Positions 12,101-21,100 of a DNA stretch of 21,509 bases are shown here, one piece after another. The notes beneath the pieces are model-generated. The model was given only the letters and a program-made list of their open reading frames with translations. It had not been told where the DNA came from and searched no databases. Each line of letters opens with the position of its first letter. The stretch's first letter is position 1. Origin of the DNA: a bacterium (lineage in GTDB: Archaea > Nanoarchaeota > Nanoarchaeia > Woesearchaeales > UBA10216). Location: the NCBI GenBank assembly GCA_024206195.1, contig JAAGZO010000877.1:1-21509 (forward strand), given 5' to 3'. Made by a program: the position numbers and the translations under genes.

Positions 12101-15100
12101 GGTAATTTGACATCACAAACCGCTGCTGGAACACTTCCTACAGTTACATCAACAAATAGTGAGGACTTAGTAATTGGTTGTTTCCCTGAATTCACGAGCT
12201 GTCCTTCAGCTGGCGACATGACAGATGGAATTATTGACGAGGTAAGAATCTATAATACAGCACTCGCAGCAGATGAGGTAAAATCAAGATATCAATCAGC
12301 CAGATCAAGATATTATGATCACTCCTTGGTTCTTGCATACAACTTTGAGAACAGGTCTTCGCTTGGCGAGAATTCAACATTAGTAAAGGATATCTCAAAG
12401 TATGGCAATGATGGAACTGCTTATGGAGCATCGTGGAACAGCAGCGGTAAATACAGTGCAGGATTCAGCTTTGATGGTAACTATGACTACATTCACTTAG
12501 GCAATGATTCCTCGCTTGGTCTTGGTGAAGAGCTGACTCTTGAGATGTGGATATATCCTGCAAATATTCATACAGGAGATTACTTTGGCCTTGAAAACGG
12601 CCTGGTTTATCATGGAAATGACTCTGCTACTAATATTGGATATGGACTGCAGATAGATTCTGCTACAACAATAGACTTCTTTAAGCGAAATCCTGAAGAA
12701 AGCATAACATACTTCCAATACACAGTGCCAAACCTGCTCAACAAGTGGAGCCATCTTGCATTGGTTTATAAAAACGACACTACTGATGCTGAGCTGTTCT
12801 ATAATGGCCTGAGTGTTGGTAACTTGACTATTCCAGATGGAATTAATGCAGGCGATTCTGGTTATTATTTCGCTACTTTAGGTGCTTCTTGCGGCGGCCA
12901 GTGTCTCGCCGGATCCAATAATGAAACTTATTTCAATGGAACAATGGATGAAGTAAGAATATATAGCAGAGCACTAGGTGCAGATGAAATCTGGCATCAT
13001 TATCAAAGTGAATTCCAGAAATACAACTCAACAGATTGGCGCTTCTACAGCAATCTTTCGAATTTAACAGAAGGAAGCTATGAATTCTTTGGATGGGCAA
13101 ATGATACTGGTTCATATGAAGCTCAATCAGTAACAAGAGGTGTAACAATAGATACAATAAATCCTGTAATTGACTATGTTAGCCCAACAGAGTCAACTGA
13201 ATACTTAGCAAGAAACTGGACTTATGTTAATGTAACTGTGGATGATGCTTCGGATAGTTCAGCATTCATTGATTTCAATAGAAGTCTTGTAGGATACTGG
13301 AGCTTTGATTATTATAATAGTACTCATATATTGGATAACTCCACAAATGAGAATCCTTGTGCGTTCATTTATGGATTAGCAACAGATAATCTGACATCTG
13401 GAAAGCGTGGAACAGCGCTAGAGTTCGATGGAGTTGATGATTATGTGAATTGCGGTGATGATAACATATTTAACATGACTGGTGAACTTACTGTTGAGGC
13501 TTGGATAAAATACCCTCAATTACCAAGTACTGTTGATGGTAATTGGGAAGATTGGGTTGGAAGGACTAATCCTCAGGTATGGGCGCTTTCAACATATGGA
13601 ACTACAAATGCTGTTAATCCATTCATAGATGATGCAACCTTAACAAGACACCACATTGGAACTTTGGTATCTGGAAGTGATCTGCTCAACTGGAATCATA
13701 TTGTTATGACCTATAATTATGATGATGGTGTGCAGAGAGGTTATGTAAACGGGGAACTTATCCAAGAATCTTTTTGGAAGGAATATATTGCAACCAATTC
13801 ATCTAATCTCCTCTTTATCGGATCTCGTCATCCTAAACTCTTAGATGAAGTAAAGGTCTGGAGTCGTACATTATCGCCTGAGGAAATCAATGCATCATTC
13901 AATGCTGGTGTATACCGGCTTGAAAGGAACTTCACTTCGTTGCCTGATGCAGAATACAACTTCGCAGCACATGTAATCGATGCTGCAGGAAATGTGAACA
14001 AGACAGAGACAAGAACAGTAACTGTGGATACAATTACTCCTGTGATTAACTTCACTTCTCCAACAGACCAAACTGGATACATATTCAGAGACTGGACTTA
14101 TGTGAATGTAAGTGTATCTGATGCAAATAATATATCTGCTCACATAGACTTCAACAGAAGCTTGGTTGGCTACTGGAGCTTTGATTACATCAATGCAACG
14201 CATGTCCATGATAACTCAACGTATAGCCAGGGAGGCGTTTTTGAAAACTTTGCAGCTAACACAACTGTTGCAGGAATACGAGGACAAGCACTGGAGTTTG
14301 ATGGAGTGGATGATCTTGTGGAGGTATCTTATACTGATCACTTGAATCTTACTACTGCTGCTACAGCTGAAGCCTGGGTAAAATTCAAGCAGAGCGCATT
14401 AGAATCCACAGAAGACTACATTACTATTGTCCAAAGCGTAATTTCTGATTCAACTCCTTGGAATAGTATCAAAATGTCTGAATCAATGGATAGTGATGTT
14501 GAAGGAATAACCTGTAAATTTTCTAATGTTTCAGGAGACGCGCATCATGCAAAGACTCACTTTATGCAGTCTGAGAACATAACACTAAATGAATGGCACC
14601 ATGTTGCCTGTGTTTACAATGGAACTCATGGAACAGTATATCTTGATGGTGACCAGGGTCAGGTAACAGACCATGTTGGTGCCTTGTATCCGCTACCATC
14701 TGACAGATACTGGCGTATTGGAGCGAACTCAGCAGCTAATCAATGGCTCAACGGATCAATTGATGAAGTAAAGGTCTGGAATAGAGCTTTAACATATGAA
14801 GAAATCAATGCATCTTTCAATGCTGGTGTGTATCAGCTTGAGAGAAACTTCACTGGATTGCCTGAGGAATCATTCAACTTCACAGCACATGTAATTGATG
14901 CTGCAGGAAATATGAACCAGACAGAACAACGAACTGTAACAGTTGATACAATTTCTCCATCAATTAACTTCACTTATCCAACAGAAGACAATGGAACAAA
15001 TCTCTCAAGAGACTGGGCTCAGGTAAATATTACTCTAAGCGGATCAAATATTGACTCCTTTATCTTCAACTGGAATGGAACAAATGCAACGTATTTCGAC

Positions 15101-18100
15101 AACTCCTTGATGCTTGGAATGAACTTTGAGAACCTATCTGCTATTGGAGAGAACTCAACATTGATTCAGGATATTTCAAACTATGGAGGCAATGCAACAG
15201 CATCTGGAGCAAACTGGGTGACAGATGGAAAGTACGGTGGAGGATATCTATTTGATGGAATTGATGACTATGCTGCGCTTTCAAATATTTCCTTCTCAGC
15301 AGAAGCTACATTTGCTGCATGGGTCAAGTTCAATAGTACAGGAACTTCACAGGCAATAGTTGGTGTTTGTGATGATGAAAACAGTCCTTGTACTGGTATT
15401 GACTACCCCTTTATTACTCTAAGGCTAAACGATGTAGGCACAGTTGGTTTAGGGTATGGATTAACTAATTGGGGTACAAGAAGAATTAGTGTTTGGACAG
15501 TTGCAGATGATCTGATAACTGCAGGAGAATGGTATCATATAGCAGGAACAGTTGATATGGCTACTAATGAAGCGCAGGTCTATGTTAATGGAAGAAGTAA
15601 TAGTCTAGTAGTGGACAATGCAGGTTCTGGTACAGAAGAACCACTTTCAGCTGACTTATACATTGGTGCAATAAATGAAAAATATGGTTCCAGCACAATG
15701 TATGATCTTAACGGAACAGTAGATGAACTTCGTATATGGAACAGAACATTAGCTGCAGATGAAATCTGGATGCAATACCAGTCTGAGTTTGCAAAGTATG
15801 CTTCGGATGAATATAGATTCTACAAGATAGCATCTAATCTCTCAGATGGAAACTACACTTACTTTGGCTGGGCGAATGATACTGCAGGAAACGAGAACAT
15901 GACTGAGATAAGAGAGTTAACAGTTGATGCACATTTCACCTTTGAAGTAACTCTGAATTCGCCTATTGATGATTCTACAACGAGTAATGGGTTGCCTGGC
16001 TTTAATTTCAATGTGAATGGTTCTGCAACTAATTATAGTTGTGAGCTGTTTTTGGATGGTGTTGGCTTTGGTGTTAATAGTTCTGTTGCGAATGATACTA
16101 ATACTGTGATTCTAGCAAACAGATCCTTGAATAGTTCGCTTACTTATGACTGGAATGTGAATTGTACTGCAGGTATTGTAACAAATAAATCTGAGGAAAC
16201 CTGGCAGCTGACAACAGAATCGCTGCTGACTGCAGTATTCAATCCAGACACTTATTCAGCAGGTGTTGGTGGTTATGTGGCATATGATCAACCAGCTGCT
16301 CCTTGGAGTACTGTCCGTGGTAATGCAGGTAATGCCAATTTTGTTGGTCCTACAACGCAAGTAACTTTTTACAAGTCAACGAATTGGGAGGTTATTCGGA
16401 GGACAATCTTTGTTTTCCCATCAAGGTTGGCTTATGGGGCAGATATACAATCAGCTACTTTTAGTGTCTACGGGCATGGTACAATCAACTCTGCTGGAGA
16501 GAGCCCTGATCTTTATCTGTGTGATTCTAATCCTGCGTCTAATACTGCGCTAGTTGATTCTGATTACAGCACTTTAGGCACTACTACTTATGCAGAGCCT
16601 GTTACTTGGGGTGATTTCAATAATTCTGGCTATAACTATTTCGGCTTAAATGCCACAGGCCTAGCAGCAATCAGTGATGTAACTAAATTTGGTTTGCGTT
16701 CCAGTAATGATATCTTTAACATAGAACCTTCAATTAGCACATTTCAAGGAACATATTTCCAGTTGTACACAGCAGAACAAGGAGATGGCTACAAACCAAA
16801 CCTGTCAATCACTTACACAACAGGTCCTGTTGTTTACACAGAAAACTGCACAAGTCTTAACAAGAGCGGATACACTTATTACTTAACAAAGGACATCACT
16901 GACTCAACCGAAAGTTACTGTATGAACATCTCTGCGAATGATGTGATCTTTGATTGTCAGGGATATACAATAGATGGAGATTCTTCTGCTACAGAAGGAA
17001 TCCGGGTCTGGAGGGATGCACGTGAGTCATCAAATGTAACTATAAAGAACTGTGTTTTGACAGACTGGGATGACACTCAAATATACATCTATCGCGCAGA
17101 CGAGACAACAGTCAGCAATGTTTCTATCACTTCAGGAGACCATGAAGGTATTGAGGTCAACAATGCATACTTCCTTACATTTGCTAATTTAACCCTTGCA
17201 GACAATTATCATGGATTATACCTTACATGGACAGATCAGGTTAAGGTTATTGATTCAAATATATCCAAAAGCAGGTACTATGATGTTGTCTATCGCAGTC
17301 AAGATGGTTATGGAGGCTGTGCAGCTGAGTTTATTAATGTAAATGGAACAGACAACAAGCCAATCTTATTCTTCAATGAAACAGTTGAGATTAGGGATTG
17401 GGATAGTAACATAAGTGAGCTTGTCTTGTGTGGTGCAGATAACTCTGTTATTGACAACCTGACTATGGAACTGACTGAAGATGATGCAAATGGTGTATTT
17501 GGTACTGTAATAAGGAATCTGACTTTGTCAAACTCAAACTTCACAAATACAGGCAGCGTTGTGTTCTTTGATGCTGGACATAACAGCACACTGGTTAATA
17601 TTACAGCAAATACTGGTATCAGAGGCGTTCATCTCCTAACTTCAATGAATAACACAGTGAAGAATTCAACTTTTGATGTTGATTCTTATGATTATGCGCT
17701 TTTTATCTCCTATGGTTCAGCTAATAATCTGATTGTGAACTCATCATTCAGTAGCACAAATGGTTATGCAGTCAGGATTTTTGGATCAGGGTCATCTATA
17801 CCTTTCAACAATACCATCTATAACTGCCTGTTGAATGGATCATCTGATGTAGTAAACTTTGGAGGAGATATTTACAAGAATACATGGAACACAACGCAGC
17901 ATGCCGGTTCAAGAATCCTTGGAGATGGCAACCAGATTGGAGGTAACTATTATACAAACAAGACTGGCAATGGTTTCTCAGACACTTGTGAAGATACAAA
18001 TGCTGATGGATTCTGTGATCTAGCTTATAATGTTTCAACAAACACTGGCTGCAGCGGAGCAACATGCGATGTTAATAACACAGACTACCTTGCTTTAAGC

Positions 18101-21100
18101 GCTAAGGGACCCTTAGAGATAACGGGTTGTACGCAGCTCAACCAATCCGGAAGGAAGTATCTTCTTACAGCAGACATCCTTGATGAAACCCAGGATTACT
18201 GTATGAACATCTCTGCGAATAATGTTACTCTGGATTGTCAGGGATATATGATAGATGGAAATAATATTGCTGATGTTGGTATCAATATCCGAAGAGATTC
18301 ACCACAGGAAACAGTTAACATAACAATAAAGAACTGTAATGTTACGAATTGGGATGTATATGCTATTTACGCTGGATGGAGTGATTATGTAACAATTCAG
18401 AATACCTCTATTTCGAATAATGATAACAGGGCAATTGAATTGAGAAATTCGGATTATGCCAATCTAACAGAGCTAACTATCATGGATAACGGAGAAGGTT
18501 TCTGGGCGCACTGGGCAGGTGGTGTTACTATATCTGACTCAATTATCCTAAACAATACACTCTATGATGTACATTGGAAAACTGCCATTTGGGCTAATGA
18601 CTGTGATGCCAGATTGATAAATGTAACTGGAACAGATAACAAGCCAATATTATTCTTCAATGAAACAGTTGAGATAAAAGACTGGGACAATAATGTCAGT
18701 TCCTTGATACTGTGTGAAGCAGACAATTCTTTAGTAGAGAATGTAACAATCAACCATAGCACTATTACAGGAAGAGGCTTGATCATTGCTGCTACTAATA
18801 ATGCAAGAGTTTACGATTCAACATTCAAAAACATGTACTATGGAGTTCATTTAACCTATTCATATTACAACAACTTAACAAATGTATCTATATCTAATTC
18901 CACTTATCAGGGCCTATACTTTGTTGCTTCGGACTCAAATATTATATTGAACTCCTCAATATCTGCAAATGATTATGGTGTTCTTATTTGGGCAGCGTCA
19001 ACTAACAATACAATAGCTAATTCATCGATTATAAGTAAGAGTAGTTATGCAATCTACATAGATGACTATGCAGATTCCAGTATCCCAGAAAACAACACAT
19101 TCTACAACAATCTGATTAATGGTTCATCCATTCCTGTTAACTTTGGAAATGTCGTCAGAAACAATACATGGAATGTTTCGCAGCGGGATGGAGATAGAAG
19201 ATATAGTTCTGGAACTCAGATTGGAGGTAACTATTATACTAACAGCACTGGCAATGGTTTCTCAGATGTCTGTACTGATGGTAATGCTGATGGATTCTGT
19301 GATGATTATTATAATGTAACTACAGACACTGCTTGTAGTGGATCGACCTGTGGAAACAACGTTGATTACCTTGCTTTGAGCAGCAAGTATTCTGGGACGA
19401 ATCTAACAGCATGTGGAGCCCTTGATCAAGCAGATACAGAATATTTCATGATGCAGAATGTGAGCTCTTCTGGTGACTGCTTCACTACAGAAGCGCACAA
19501 CATAACCCTTGACTGCCAGGGATACAAAATAAACTATTCATATAACTCATGGGGCAATGCAATAGACAACACCCTTGGATATGACAATATTACAATTAAG
19601 AACTGTATAATTGTTCAGGGAGGCAATTCTTCATATATGTATGGTTATGCAGTTAATATCCGCAATGGAACACTTGGATGGCTTGTGCAAAACAACACAA
19701 TAACCACTATTGCAAATCAAAGCCCTGCAATCTACGCAGAGTACACAAACTTCAGCGTGTTCTCTGACAACACAATAAATACTACCGGCAATAATAGTGA
19801 TGGAATAAGATTCAACGTAAATGTGTCTAACAATAATGCAACAAATAACGTGATATACACCAAAGGCCATGACTCCTCAGGCATTAGTGTTAATGCTGCT
19901 CGTAACTTTTACAATTTAGTATCTGGCAACAACATCACAACAAATGATGATGACAGCCATGGAATACTTATTTTCGGTCCAGCCAGCTTCACAACAATGA
20001 GTCACAACGTAATCACCACAACATCCACGTGGCAGATGGGAATCTACTTTAGTAGCGCGTCATCAAATACAGCATACAACAACACAATTTACAATAGCGG
20101 GAATGGATATGGTATAACCTTTGTGGGCACTTCACATAACAACACAATAGCGAACTCAACAATAACAAGCTTAAATGACAATGCAATTGATATGAGCACA
20201 GTAGCAGAGAACAACACAATATACAACAACCTGATTAATGGTACAAATGTTGCAGTTGATGATTCTGGCACAAGAAACAACTGGAGCATATCGCAGCGCT
20301 CTGAAACAAACATTGTTGGCGGACCTGTAATAGGCGGTAATTTCTATGCAAATCCTGCAGGAACAGAATTTAGTGAAACATGCGTTGATGTTGACAATAA
20401 TGGAATCTGTGATCAGTATTACAATGTTTCAAACAATGTGCCATGCAGCGGCTCAGCATGCAATTCTGAGAATATTGACTTCTTGCCACTGGCAGACTAT
20501 GGAAAAGATGTCACTCCGCCGCAGATTAGCTTTGCGTCTCCTACACCTGATAATGATTCATTCTTTTTCCAAGATTGGTTTGTTGTGAATGTTTCCTTCA
20601 CCGAAGTGAATAATGATACAGCTGTTATTATCTTTGATGGTGCTAATTACACTCCAAGTATGGGTGATGGGTACTTCTATTATACGTTTAGTTCGCTGAG
20701 TGATGGTGAGCATAGGTTCTATGGTTGGATGAATGATACTTCAGGAAATGAGAACTTGACTAATAATAGGACAGTTAATACTGATGTTGCTGTTCCAATA
20801 TTATTAAGTGCCTGGGATGACTATGAGTTTGTACCTATTGGAGGTATGGTTACATTCAATTCTACATGGTATGACAAAGATGATACTGTCAAGCTGCTGA
20901 TTGCGAATAACTCAGACTTTGATGCTTGTAATTATACTGTTACAACTGGCTGTATCTGCAGTTCTGTTGGCGAAACAGAGAACTCGAGCAGCTGCACATA
21001 TACTTCACAACCAACTGATGGAACAATAATATGGTATGCTAAGGTCTGTGATGACCAGGACATCTGCTCTGTAATTGATGGAGAAGATACCCTGAACTGG

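Noticed and set aside
4400..15784. Diversity-generating retroelement target in the LamG region
   Set aside because: No reverse transcriptase or template repeat is present, and the differences between LamG copies are not concentrated at adenines of AAY codons.
16847..20494. Function as the NosD copper-chaperone component of nitrous-oxide reductase
   Set aside because: Only the beta-helix fold and caps are shared. There are no other nos genes, and the modules sit inside a giant surface protein.
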